NCBI RefSeq assembly: GCF_014274685.1
Contig: NZ_CP060393.1
Span: 2,043,501 to 2,107,500 of the forward strand
Origin: Edaphobacter sp. 4G125
GTDB taxonomy: Bacteria > Acidobacteriota > Terriglobia > Terriglobales > Acidobacteriaceae
Reading direction: 5' to 3'
DNA length: 64,000 nt
The position numbers and the translations under genes are program-made. The notes under the pieces were generated by a model. The model worked only from the letters and a program-made list of their open reading frames with translations, ran no database searches and had not been told where the DNA came from. Below, one piece after another: positions 9,824-17,716 of this stretch; the first letter of the stretch is position 1, and the number at the start of each line of letters is the position of its first letter.

Positions 9824-9897
9824 GCCCTCAGCGGCTAAAGCCGCTCGGTTTTGTGATAGCCATTTTTGGCACAGCTGAAGCCGTGTCCTTAAGCAAG
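9824..9897. repeat. Dispersed intergenic repeat, family 1, copy 1
   Basis: Begins CCCTCAGCGGCTAAAGCC (hairpin AGCGGC-TAAA-GCCGCT) and ends GCTGAAGCCGTGTCCTTAAG. It shares both ends and the spacing of internal blocks with the copy at 14186-14275. The next 70 bases (GCGAATATCCCACT to GGAGCACCC) match the layout that follows the copy at 16068. Confidence 0.65.
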
Positions 9898-10030
9898 GTG
9901 GTCGCGCATTCGCGCGAATATCCCACTCATACCGCTTTGCATTATGAATGGAGCACCCGGCACCTGGCTTGTTTTGGGGAACACGTTTTTGGGGCTACAG
10001 CATAGTTAAGGCGGGCGAGATGTGGTGATT

Positions 10031-10080
10031 TCTCCACTCCGCTCTCGCCTGCGGCGTTCGCTTCGGTCGAAATGGCACAT
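10031..10080. repeat. Repeat fragment with CTTCGGTCGAAATGGCACA
   Basis: The end GCTTCGGTCGAAATGGCAC resembles GCTCCGGTCGAAATGACAC at 11995-12015. Both lie in gaps of the sdh region. Probably the same small dispersed element; the boundaries are approximate. Confidence 0.45.
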
Positions 10081-10094
10081 CCATGATTGAAAGT

Positions 10095-10125
10095 AAGAAG
10101 CCCACCTGTGATGGTGGGCCTTCTT
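10095..10125 (-). terminator. sdhB terminator
   Basis: AAGAAGCCCACC (10095-10106) pairs with GGTGGG..TTCTT (10113-10125) with a small bulge; loop TGTGAT. It lies just past the sdhB stop on the minus strand. Confidence 0.75.
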
Positions 10126-10142
10126 GTGAGGTGTGCAATTGG

Positions 10143-10889
10143 CTATCGGGATACGAGATCTTTGACTTGCTGGATGAAGACGTCGCGGCCCATATCGCTG
10201 ATGGCTTCAGTGAGCGGGAGTTCTTTGGGGCAGGCTACGACGCAGTTCTGAGCGAAGCCGCATTCCTGAATGCCACCATCTCCAGCGAGAGCACGAAGGC
10301 GATCTTCGGCGAGGACGGCTCCGGCGGGGTCCATGTTGAAGAGCTTCGCTTGAGCGATGGTGGCGGCTCCGACGAAATTGGTGGAGACGTTGAACTGGGG
10401 GCAGACCTCCATGCAGCAGCAGCAGCTGATGCAGTTGGAGAGCGGGTAGCGCTGCTCCTGCACCTGCGGGAACTGGCGAGGCCCGGAACCGAGGTCGTAC
10501 GTGCCATCGATGGGAACCCAAGCCTTAACCGTCTTGAGGTTCTCAAAGAGGACGGAGCGATCGACGGCAAGGTCGCGGACGACAGGGAACTTCGAGAGTG
10601 GTGCGAGCTGGATGGGCTGTTCCAGCTTGTCGACGAGAGCGGAACAAGCCATGCGGGCCTTACCGTTGATGAGCATGGCGCAGGAACCGCAGATCTCCTC
10701 AAGGCAATTGGAGTCGTAGGTGACGGGCGTTGTGGCCTTGCCGCTGATGTCGACGGGGTTCAACGCGATTTCGCCGAGCAGAGAGGTAATGTTCATGCCG
10801 GGGCGATAGGGAACCTCGAAGGTTTCGGTGACAGCAGGGGCATTGGGATTGGCCTGACGCTTGATCTCGACTTTGATGGTAGTGGGCAT
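10143..10889 (-). CDS. sdhB: Succinate dehydrogenase iron-sulfur subunit
   Basis: Passes electrons from the flavoprotein to the membrane cytochrome b. Ligands for the 2Fe-2S cluster are C62, C67, C70 and C82 (CLEEICGSC and MAC). The 4Fe-4S/3Fe-4S region is NCISCCCCMEVCP (C153-C163) with C210, C216 and C220 in ECGFAQNCVVACP. The run of four cysteines (156-159) is unusual, as most homologues have Gly after the second Cys. The 248-aa length is normal. AAGGA lies 9 bases before the ATG. The gene follows an acyltransferase by only 23 bases, not sdhA; see findings. Confidence 0.94.
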   Translation of the reverse strand: MPTTIKVEIKRQANPNAPAVTETFEVPYRPGMNITSLLGEIALNPVDISGKATTPVTYDSNCLEEICGSCAMLINGKARMACSALVDKLEQPIQLAPLSKFPVVRDLAVDRSVLFENLKTVKAWVPIDGTYDLGSGPRQFPQVQEQRYPLSNCISCCCCMEVCPQFNVSTNFVGAATIAQAKLFNMDPAGAVLAEDRLRALAGDGGIQECGFAQNCVVACPKELPLTEAISDMGRDVFIQQVKDLVSR

Positions 10890-10912
10890 GGTCGTTTTTC
10901 CTTGGCTATGCT

Positions 10913-11908
10913 TTAGCTGGGGGTGACGGCGGGATACTGTGTCTTGATCCGTCGTGAATGTGCGAGTGCGAGTGAGGGTTTCTCAACGAAAAACCAGGAG
11001 AGCGGAGCCGCTACGGCGATGGCTAGAAATGTGAGCGTGAGCGCGGCCCAAGGATGGGTGCGGTAGAGCCCCAGGGCGACGACGACCTGGATGAGGGGCC
11101 AGTGCAGGACATAGATGCCGTAGGAGAAGTCTCCCCAGCGTGTGGGGCCCTTGACGACGGGCAGCAGGAGACTCGCCCAGAGGGTAAGGGTGGCGACAGC
11201 CGCTGGACGGAAGACAAACCATCCTGTGGCGACGTACACGACCCAGAGTAGAGCGGCACCAAGGGCGAACCACTTGCCATTGGCCTCAAAGAAGCTCAGA
11301 TGGTAATGGATGAGCGCTCCAATGATGAAGAAGGAAAGCTGGCCGGGAAGCTGGAGAGCGAGCGTATTGTGATCGGCCATCGCGACTCGGTAGATGATGG
11401 ACAGGACAAAGAGCGACCACAGCACGACATCGCGGTTGAGGCGGCGGCAGAGCCAGACGATGAAGGGAACGAGGATGTAGAACATGACCTCGATCTTGAT
11501 GGTCCAGAGGGCGCCGTTCATGCCGGTGCTGGGATTGGAGGCGAAGACGCCGGGGATCGATCCAGCAAGAAAGTTGGCGAAGATGAGGTTCGCGAAGAGG
11601 AACCGGACGACGTGAAAGCTGCCATAGCAGAAGGCAATGAAGAGGCAGAGAGCCGTAGCCAGCCAGTAGCCGGGGAGGATACGAGCAGCGCGTTTGATGA
11701 AATAGTCGCGCAGGGAGGAAGAACGCTCGTAACTGGCAAAGATGAGGAAGCCAGAGATGGCGAAGAAGCCTTCGACAGCGAGGTGGCCGCTGAAATAGCG
11801 GGGAAGCGGCTCAAAGAGGCTGGCTCCGCTGATGTAGCCGACATGGAAGAGAACAACGACTGCAGCCAACAAGAGGCGGAGAATATCGAAGTTATTCTCT
11901 CGTTTCAT
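10913..11908 (-). CDS. Acyltransferase 3 family membrane protein
   Basis: Integral membrane acyltransferase of the OafA/NodX type, which usually O-acetylates or acylates a cell-surface sugar. The N-terminus has the family pattern (NNFDILRLLLAAVVVLFHVGY, with FDxLRxxxAxxVxxxH) and the conserved SGHLAVEGFFAISGFLI follows. About nine or ten hydrophobic segments run to FSYGIYVLHWPLI and the terminal WFFVEKP. The start at 11908 gives 331 aa and begins right before the family motif; a longer frame from 11971 is possible. It sits between sdhA (with a small ORF) and sdhB on the same strand, 23 bases before sdhB, so it is probably co-transcribed. Its substrate is not evident. Confidence 0.88.
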   Translation of the reverse strand: MKRENNFDILRLLLAAVVVLFHVGYISGASLFEPLPRYFSGHLAVEGFFAISGFLIFASYERSSSLRDYFIKRAARILPGYWLATALCLFIAFCYGSFHVVRFLFANLIFANFLAGSIPGVFASNPSTGMNGALWTIKIEVMFYILVPFIVWLCRRLNRDVVLWSLFVLSIIYRVAMADHNTLALQLPGQLSFFIIGALIHYHLSFFEANGKWFALGAALLWVVYVATGWFVFRPAAVATLTLWASLLLPVVKGPTRWGDFSYGIYVLHWPLIQVVVALGLYRTHPWAALTLTFLAIAVAAPLSWFFVEKPSLALAHSRRIKTQYPAVTPS

Positions 11909-11956
11909 GAAGAGGCCACCCTGTCGCAGAACAAACGTTTGTGGGAGAGAAGCAGA

Positions 11957-12020
11957 TTTCTTCCACCCCACCGAGCAGGACGATAAGACGGTCTTGCTCC
12001 GGTCGAAATGACACTCTTGT
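11957..12020. repeat. Repeat fragment upstream of the acyltransferase
   Basis: Contains GTCTTGCTCCGGTCGAAATGACAC, matching in layout the block at 10031-10080. It fills much of the gap between the small membrane protein and the acyltransferase. Confidence 0.4.
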
Positions 12021-12095
12021 TAGGAGAAGCGGTAGTGGGAGCGAGGAGTACAGAACTTTCCCGCGGCCTGAGATTGTAGGAGCTTTCGCCGGGCG

Positions 12096-12308
12096 CTAGA
12101 AGATGCTGCCGGTGTGACCGGCCTGCTCCTTCTCGAGCGTTACCAGAGAGATGCCCTCTTCTGCACAGGTGAGATGTCTTCCGGATGCCTCGATCTGCTC
12201 GATTCTCTTTCGAATACTTCTGTTGTAGAGAATGATGTAGGTCCAGAGCGCGATGAAGATCGCCGGAAGGATCAGAAAGACGAAGTAGTTGGACGCCGTT
12301 TCTGTCAT
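12096..12308 (-). CDS. Small single-span membrane protein in the sdh region
   Basis: A 70-aa protein with one strong membrane segment (about residues 8-27, YFVFLILPAIFIALWTYIIL), followed by a basic stretch (NRSIRKRIEQIE) and a polar tail. This layout recalls CcmD-type small membrane proteins, but the match is only in topology. It lies 95 bases after sdhA and before the acyltransferase on the same strand. The ribosome binding site is weak. It could be an accessory of the sdh complex or of the acyltransferase, or a poorly supported ORF; I do not recognise a family. Confidence 0.55.
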   Translation of the reverse strand: MTETASNYFVFLILPAIFIALWTYIILYNRSIRKRIEQIEASGRHLTCAEEGISLVTLEKEQAGHTGSIF

Positions 12309-12403
12309 GAACGGTTAGATGGCGGTTCCCGGGTTGGAGGATACTCAGGAGCATCATTTTCGTCTTCCGTACTAGTTATTAAAGGGCGGATTCCTCCAGG
12401 TGA

Positions 12404-14179
12404 CTATGCCGTGGCGTCGTAACGGCGCGGACGCGGTTTGATGTGGCTGATGTCGACGTCCTCGAACTCGAACTTTGGGGCGTCGTTGACGAAGCTGGCC
12501 TTGGTGGTCTTGAGGAACTTCTCGTCGTTGCGGTCCGGGAAGTCAGGCTTGTAGTGCGCGCCACGGGATTCGTCGCGGAGTAGCGCTCCCTGGACGATAA
12601 CGCGGGCGAGCTCAAGCATGTTGTAGAGTTGGCGGGCGAAGGCGAAGCTGGTGTTGGCCCATTGGCTCTTGTCGGAGAGATTGATGTTGCGATAACGCTG
12701 TTGGAGCTCGACGATCTTCTCGTCGGCCTCTTTAAGGCCAGTGTTATAACGGATGATGGTCGCGTGCTTGGTCATGGTCTCGCCAAGTTCGCGCCAGATC
12801 TTGAAGGGATTCTCAGTGCCAGGGTTGTTGAGGAGGATATTGTTGGCCTCCTTCTGACGCTGGAATTCAGCGGCATGGCCACCATCGCCTTCCTGCGCGG
12901 GAAGGGACTTCGCATACTGCATGGCCTGCGGTCCGGCAACGAAGCCGCCGTAGATGCAGGAGAGCAGGGAGTTCGCGCCGAGGCGGTTAGCTCCGTGGAT
13001 GGAATAGTCGGCCTCGCCAGCGGCGAAGACGCCGGGGATGTTGGTCTGCTGGTTGAAATCGACCCAGAGGCCGCCCATGGTGTAGTGCATTCCAGGGAAG
13101 ATCCTCATCGGGACCTTGCGCGGGTCGTCGCCGACAAACTTCTCGTAGATCTCCAGGATGCCTTCGAGCTTATGCTGACGCTCGGGCGGGAGGTGGGAGA
13201 CATCGAGGTAGACCTGCGGCTGGCCGTCGATTCCCATGTGGTGCTCGTAGACGACCTTGAAGATGGCGCGGGTGGCCACGTCACGGGGGACGAGGTTGCC
13301 GTACTTGGGATACCACTCCTCAAGGAAGTACCAGCGGTCGCTCTCGGGGATGGACTGCGGGGCGCGTTTGTCGTTCTTATCTTTGGGAACCCATACGCGG
13401 CCACCCTCACCGCGAGCCGATTCGGACATGAGGCGGAGCTTGTCTTCGCCGGGGATGGCGGTGGGGTGGACCTGGATGAACTCTCCGTTCGCGTAATAGG
13501 CGCCCTGTTGATAAAGCGCTGATTGAGCTGATCCGGTGCAAACTACTGAATTCGTGGACTTTCCGAAGATGGCTCCGTTGCCGCCGGTGCAGATGATGAT
13601 GGCGTCTGCGGGGAAGGTGCGAAGCTCCATGGTGCGGAGGTCCATTGCGCTGATGCCGCGGCAGACTCCTTTGGAGTCGAGCACGGCGGAGAGGAACTCC
13701 CAGCCTTCGTACTTGGTGACCTTGCCCTCGGACTCGTAGCGGCGAACCTGCTCGTCGAGCGCGTAGAGGAGCTGCTGGCCAGTGGTGGCTCCGGCGAAGG
13801 CGGTGCGGTGGAAGAGGGTTCCACCAAAGCGACGGAAGTCGAGCAGGCCTTCGGGGGTGCGATTGAAAGGAACACCCATGCGATCGAGCAGGTCGATGAT
13901 GGCCGGACCTTGTTCGCACATCTGCTTGACGGGGGTCTGGTTGGCGAGGAAGTCGCCGCCGTAGATGGTGTCGTCGAAGTGAGCCCAGGCGCTATCGCCC
14001 TCGCCCTTGAGATTCTTGGCGGAGTTGATGCCACCCTGAGCGCAGACGGAGTGCGAGCGCTTGACGGGGACGATGGAGAAGAGGTCAACCTTGCCGCCCG
14101 CTTCGGCGATCTTGATGACGGCGGAGAGGCCGGCGAGTCCGCCGCCTACGACGATGATTCTTGGAGTTGCTGCTGCCAT
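12404..14179 (-). CDS. sdhA: Succinate dehydrogenase flavoprotein subunit
   Basis: Oxidises succinate to fumarate with covalently bound FAD. GGGLAGLSA near the N-terminus binds FAD and H43 in RSHSVCAQGGINSA is the expected covalent attachment site. Substrate-site residues are seen in HPTAIPG, SESARGEGGRVWV and MHYTMGGLWVD, with GANRLGANSLL near the end of the FAD domain. The sequence and 591-aa length match the Bacillus-type enzyme (short SdhA, one large cytochrome subunit). GAGGGA six bases before the ATG is the ribosome binding site, and it belongs to a dispersed repeat that fills the gap to sdhC. Confidence 0.95.
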   Translation of the reverse strand: MAAATPRIIVVGGGLAGLSAVIKIAEAGGKVDLFSIVPVKRSHSVCAQGGINSAKNLKGEGDSAWAHFDDTIYGGDFLANQTPVKQMCEQGPAIIDLLDRMGVPFNRTPEGLLDFRRFGGTLFHRTAFAGATTGQQLLYALDEQVRRYESEGKVTKYEGWEFLSAVLDSKGVCRGISAMDLRTMELRTFPADAIIICTGGNGAIFGKSTNSVVCTGSAQSALYQQGAYYANGEFIQVHPTAIPGEDKLRLMSESARGEGGRVWVPKDKNDKRAPQSIPESDRWYFLEEWYPKYGNLVPRDVATRAIFKVVYEHHMGIDGQPQVYLDVSHLPPERQHKLEGILEIYEKFVGDDPRKVPMRIFPGMHYTMGGLWVDFNQQTNIPGVFAAGEADYSIHGANRLGANSLLSCIYGGFVAGPQAMQYAKSLPAQEGDGGHAAEFQRQKEANNILLNNPGTENPFKIWRELGETMTKHATIIRYNTGLKEADEKIVELQQRYRNINLSDKSQWANTSFAFARQLYNMLELARVIVQGALLRDESRGAHYKPDFPDRNDEKFLKTTKASFVNDAPKFEFEDVDISHIKPRPRRYDATA

Positions 14180-14185
14180 TCGTTG

Positions 14186-14275
14186 TCCCTCAGAGGCTAA
14201 AGCCTCTTTCTATCTATGGCGTTTTCGGCATCCTTCGACACCGCTCAGGGCAGGCTCTAAAACCGTGCCCTTAAT
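14186..14275. repeat. Dispersed intergenic repeat, family 1, copy 2 (sdhC-sdhA gap)
   Basis: Begins CCCTCAGAGGCTAAAGCC and ends CTCTAAAACCGTGCCCTTAA. Internal block CATCCTTCGACACCGCTCAGG is shared with the copy at 16068. It occupies nearly the whole gap between sdhC (stop at 14279) and sdhA (start at 14179). Confidence 0.7.
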
Positions 14276-14278
14276 AAA

Positions 14279-15073
14279 CTATTTCTGTAGCGTGATTGCG
14301 GTTGCCGGTACTGGCGCAGAGGGCATATGAACCGCTGCAGAGGTTTCGGGCATGACATCTTCCGGAGCCGGTGGTGCGGTGACGACGGCGAAGATGCTGC
14401 CGAGTCCCATGAGGCAGAGCACGATGCCGACGACGGCGCAGACGTAGCCAAACCTCTTGCGAGCTTTGTCCCCAGGGGTGATGCCCCACTTGGCGGCGAA
14501 GAGCCAGACGCCGTATGCGAAGTGCCAGGTGGTAGCGATCATTGCGATGACATAGATGGCGATCATCCACGGATTGGAGAGCTCGTGCTGTACTTTGGCG
14601 AAGGCTGCACCTGGATGCTCGGGGAGGCTGACCCCCATAAATCGCTGTCGCAGGACGTGCTGAATGATATAGAGGAAGGCAATGATTCCCGTTACACGCT
14701 GGGAGAGGTACATCCAGTTGCCGGCCCAGGGGTAGACGTTGACATTATTCCGTCCGCGAACGGCGATGAAGAGACCGTAGAGAGCGTGATAGGCGAGCGG
14801 GATGAAGATGAGTCCCCACTCGAGGACGCGAACCAGAGGCAGGGAGTTGAGGAAGAGAACCTGCTTGGCATAGGCGACAGGGCCGTTGACGATCTCGAAG
14901 TTGGAGACGATGTGCTCGATGAGGAAGGCGCCGATAGGCACGATTCCGGTGAGGGAGTGCAACTTGCGCCAGAAGTAGGAGTGTCCTTCGCCAGCGCGAA
15001 GCGGTTGCACGCCAGGCTGGATCCCCTGTTGGGACGGCGTGGCGGATGGGGCTGGCGGTGCGGCAGAGGCCAT
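14279..15073 (-). CDS. sdhC: Succinate dehydrogenase cytochrome b558 subunit
   Basis: Membrane anchor and quinone-reducing subunit. After a Pro/Ala-rich N-terminal extension of about 27 residues there are five hydrophobic segments. Histidines that can bind the two hemes are HSLTG, IEHIVSN, AYHALYG, IQHVLR and TWHFAYG, the pattern of the di-heme Bacillus/Wolinella-type subunit. The 264-aa length is longer than B. subtilis SdhC (about 200) because of both tails. AAGGAG seven bases before the ATG is a strong ribosome binding site. It is the first gene of the minus-strand sdh unit. Confidence 0.9.
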   Translation of the reverse strand: MASAAPPAPSATPSQQGIQPGVQPLRAGEGHSYFWRKLHSLTGIVPIGAFLIEHIVSNFEIVNGPVAYAKQVLFLNSLPLVRVLEWGLIFIPLAYHALYGLFIAVRGRNNVNVYPWAGNWMYLSQRVTGIIAFLYIIQHVLRQRFMGVSLPEHPGAAFAKVQHELSNPWMIAIYVIAMIATTWHFAYGVWLFAAKWGITPGDKARKRFGYVCAVVGIVLCLMGLGSIFAVVTAPPAPEDVMPETSAAVHMPSAPVPATAITLQK

Positions 15074-15267
15074 GTCGGAACTCCTTAAGCTCGTTGGGAG
15101 TACTGCTGCGCAGATATTGCGACAGCAGGCTGATTATTCCGCTCCTGTTACGCCAACGTCAAGAAATCAACGGCTTCTGGTGCGGTTATCGTCAATTTTG
15201 TGCGATTAAGTAGCAAATAGAAAATGCGATTGATTCGGTCGGGATTTTGAGGTGTCCCTGCTTCTCT

Positions 15268-15891
15268 TCATGCAAGTTGAGGCCGCAGGGCACGAAGCGC
15301 TCGGCCACGATGGCTGAGAGCGAGTTTAGTCTGCAGGTCAATCTCGGCCATGGTCTTTTCCAGTCCGGGAAGAAAGAAGAGAGGATCGTAGCCGAAGCCG
15401 GAGTGGCCCCGAGGTTCGAAGAGGATGATTCCTTCAACAGAACCGTCGGCAATTGCGAGAACCTGCCCATCTCGTGCAGCTGCTAATACGCAGCGGTAAC
15501 GAGCCTGTCGGTCAACTTCCGGAACGTTTCGCAATGCATGTAGAAGACAACGGTTGTTTCGTTCATCGAGAGAAAGGTCTGGCGATGACGTGAATTCTGC
15601 ATCGTCGCCGTAGCGCGCGGAGCGAACGCCGGGTGCTCCATGAAGCGCATCGACCTCGAGACCAGAGTCGTCGGCCAGGACGATCTTGCCTGGGGCAAGG
15701 CTGGAATAGTAGATCGCCTTAGTGCGGGCGTTGCCCTCGAAGGTGGGTTCATCTTCAGGTGGGGCAGGGATATCAGCCAAACCGGGAAGAGGAAGGATCT
15801 CAGTATTGGTCTCTTGGGCCTTTGCTGTTGCGGAGAAGTCGCGGAGCTTGCCTGGGTTCGAGGTGGCAACGTAGAGGATCATTGTTTTCAT
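15268..15891 (-). CDS. rdgB: XTP/dITP diphosphatase (non-canonical purine NTP pyrophosphatase)
   Basis: Hydrolyses XTP, ITP and dITP to the monophosphates and pyrophosphate, keeping damaged purines out of nucleic acids. Family hallmarks are ATSNPGKLRDF at the N-terminus, the metal site ADDSGLEVDALHGAPGVRSARY, GFGYDPLFF and the C-terminal SHRGRAL. The 207-aa length is usual. The first ATG is used; an in-frame ATG three codons later (MILYVATSN) is an equally possible start. It is a single gene between intergenic repeats. Confidence 0.93.
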   Translation of the reverse strand: MKTMILYVATSNPGKLRDFSATAKAQETNTEILPLPGLADIPAPPEDEPTFEGNARTKAIYYSSLAPGKIVLADDSGLEVDALHGAPGVRSARYGDDAEFTSSPDLSLDERNNRCLLHALRNVPEVDRQARYRCVLAAARDGQVLAIADGSVEGIILFEPRGHSGFGYDPLFFLPGLEKTMAEIDLQTKLALSHRGRALRALRPQLA

Positions 15892-15931
15892 TTAAGCATT
15901 GAGAGAGATTCGGTGGGCCCTTCCGCGGTTG

Positions 15932-15970
15932 CATTCCTCCTAGATATCAGTTGCATTCCCTCCTAGATAT
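15932..15970. repeat. Short direct repeat, two copies
   Basis: GTTGCATTCCTCCTAGATAT and GTTGCATTCCCTCCTAGATAT occur back to back, differing by one base. Function unknown; it lies just upstream of rdgB. Confidence 0.6.
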
Positions 15971-16067
15971 AAAGACCGTACAGATTGGGAACTGACAAAG
16001 GATATCCGATGTCACTTCGCCCTTTGGGCTTCGCTCCGGCCTTCGGCAGAGTGGAACCGCTATCACG

Positions 16068-16129
16068 GCGACTTTTGCGGCACCCATTCGACTACGCTCA
16101 GGGCAGGCTCTAAAGCCGTGCCCTTAAAA
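16068..16129. repeat. Dispersed intergenic repeat, family 1, copy 3
   Basis: Shares CGCTCAGGGCAGGCTCTAAA and the following CCGTGCCCTTAA with copy 2 at 14186, over 45 bases with few changes. The first hairpin block of copies 1 and 2 is absent here. Confidence 0.7.
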
Positions 16130-16136
16130 GCGGTTC

Positions 16137-16190
16137 GCACTGTATGCGAATGCCCACCTTCGTCGCTTCGCGACGAAGATGGGGCACCCG
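16137..16190. repeat. Hairpin repeat block ending GGGGCACCC
   Basis: GCGAATGCCCACCTTCGTCG, a short loop, then CGACGAAGATGGGGCACCC: the arms CTTCGTCG and CGACGAAG pair. The same layout, degenerate, follows repeat copy 1 (about 9910-9960). Confidence 0.55.
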
Positions 16191-16226
16191 ATTCTAGGCT
16201 GATAGTCGTTGAGATTCTTCGATTGA

Positions 16227-17633
16227 TTATGGTGCGATGCGGAAACGTACGAAGGCTGCGACTCCCCAGGGATGATTTCCGTAGGTGGCTTGTAGGGAAT
16301 CGGGCGTGTTGTAGGTGGTGAACTGTGCACCGGGAGCTGCGGTGATGTGTTTTGCGATACGGAAGTCACGGTCGTAACCGAAGCTGAAGGCAGCGACGTG
16401 CCCGATGGGTTCTTCGTGGAAGTGTGAAGGTGTTGGTTCGTCAGGGTTGAGCAGCAGTTGGTTGGAGCGAGCGGCGTTTTCGATGCGTGTCCAGACGTAG
16501 TTCTTGCGCGAGAACTTGAGCAACGATTCGGCGAGATAGCTGTTCATCCTGCCGTGTGAGTTGGTGCGCCCCCAGATGAGGGTGCTGGACCAGTTGCCGG
16601 TGGTGAGTCCATTGGCATCGCGTGGGCCGAAGGAGCGGTTGTACATGATGGATGCGGTTTGGCGCTGCTGGTCTTCGTGCGCGTTGGGTTCAGGATCCGT
16701 GATGTGTGCGATGGAGTATTGGATATTCCAGTTGGGGTTGGGTGCGAAGGTCAGACGCGAGGAGTAGCTATCGATGGCGAGGCCATTCTCTGAGGGCTGG
16801 AACTGCCAACGACCTTCGCCGGGTTCGCCGCCATGAAAGCCAGAACCTTCGAGCCGAAACCATCGCCAGGTGAGTCCGGTAGTCAGGACGTTATAGGCAA
16901 TGTGGGTAGAGTCTTCCTGATGATGGCCGAGGGCGGCGAGGGGATTTTCGGAAGCAGACATGCGGTGGGGGAAGGCAACGGGGCCGATGGCGGGATCACC
17001 GATGGGAGCAGCATAGAAGCTGAGGAGCGTACGTTCGCTGAGCTTGATGTCGTAAAGTGCTCCGACCTCCATGAAGAAGTTATGTGGATGTTGTCCATCG
17101 ACGATGGGCTTGCCGAAGGCGGTTTCGCCCTGCTGGAAGAGCAGAGGATATTGGCGAGCGGTTACGGTAGCGGGTTCCAGTGAGAACATCGCGCGCAAGG
17201 TAAGCTGGCCGGGACCGACACGCCGCATGGCCATGGGCATGATCCAGTTGGTGGAGAAGAATTTATCGCCTCCGCGGCGGCCTTCAGGAGTCTGTGCAGC
17301 CTGCTGTTGGGTATCGGTGACGAAGGCCTCGCCATGCAGCATCCACATCCAGGGTCCATGCCAGCCCATGACCATGTACATGGGGGTTGAGGCGGGCTCG
17401 ACGGTGGTGCCGGAGGAGAGATGATTGAGCTGGGCTTCGATCAGGTTACCGGGCTGCATGATCATGCCTGGCATCTGTGCCATGGAGGACATATCGTGAG
17501 AGGAGTGGTCCATGGAATTCATCGAATGATCGGCAGGCATCTCGGAGGATTGCTGGGCGAGTGCGGGGAGGCCAAAGAAAAGGGATGCAGAGATAAAGGT
17601 GCGTAGAGATCTACGCCAGGTACGCGGGAACAC
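16227..17633 (-). CDS. Met/His-rich outer-membrane protein, possibly copper-related
   Basis: A 468-aa exported protein. A GTG start with AGGAGA eight bases upstream gives a signal peptide ending LPALAQQ. Residues about 32-60 are very rich in Met and His (MPADHSMNSMDHSSHDMSSM), as in metal-binding tails of CopB/PcoB-type barrels. The rest shows alternating-residue strands, aromatic girdles (GWHGPWMWMLHGEAF) and a terminal WGVAAFVRFRIAP strand, consistent with an outer-membrane barrel. It precedes a small Cys/His/Met-rich exported protein in the same direction (upstream, 17717), 83 bases apart. A copper or other soft-metal role is inferred from composition only; I do not recognise the family. 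Confidence 0.7.
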   Translation of the reverse strand: MFPRTWRRSLRTFISASLFFGLPALAQQSSEMPADHSMNSMDHSSHDMSSMAQMPGMIMQPGNLIEAQLNHLSSGTTVEPASTPMYMVMGWHGPWMWMLHGEAFVTDTQQQAAQTPEGRRGGDKFFSTNWIMPMAMRRVGPGQLTLRAMFSLEPATVTARQYPLLFQQGETAFGKPIVDGQHPHNFFMEVGALYDIKLSERTLLSFYAAPIGDPAIGPVAFPHRMSASENPLAALGHHQEDSTHIAYNVLTTGLTWRWFRLEGSGFHGGEPGEGRWQFQPSENGLAIDSYSSRLTFAPNPNWNIQYSIAHITDPEPNAHEDQQRQTASIMYNRSFGPRDANGLTTGNWSSTLIWGRTNSHGRMNSYLAESLLKFSRKNYVWTRIENAARSNQLLLNPDEPTPSHFHEEPIGHVAAFSFGYDRDFRIAKHITAAPGAQFTTYNTPDSLQATYGNHPWGVAAFVRFRIAP

Positions 17634-17716
17634 GGGTTCTTCTCCTGAAAGCTAAAGACAAGGGGCTACGATGCCTGGATGAAATCCGGGCAGGTCTTTT
17701 GGCGGGGGCTTCAGGA

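Larger units (their letters stand above)
9746..10142. other. Repeat-rich intergenic region
   Basis: About 400 bases between the dipeptidase start and the sdhB stop, with no credible gene. It contains the repeat at 9824-9897, a second repeat-like block (about 9898-9965), another at 10031-10080, and the sdhB terminator at 10095-10125. Confidence 0.6.
15892..16226. other. Repeat-rich intergenic region
   Basis: About 335 bases without a gene. It holds a tandem ATTCC(T)CCTAGATAT motif near 15932-15969 (two copies of TTGCATTCCNTCCTAGATAT), a CTTCGCCC/GGGCTTCG hairpin near 16016-16035, the family-1 repeat at 16068-16129 and the hairpin block at 16137-16190. Confidence 0.6.

Noticed and set aside
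10083-10916. Plus-strand ORF opposite sdhB
   Set aside because: Shadow frame; protein sequence is acidic and low in complexity.
9824-16190. Repeats in the sdh region as a CRISPR array
   Set aside because: Copies are kilobases apart, differ in length and have no regular spacers; no cas genes are present.
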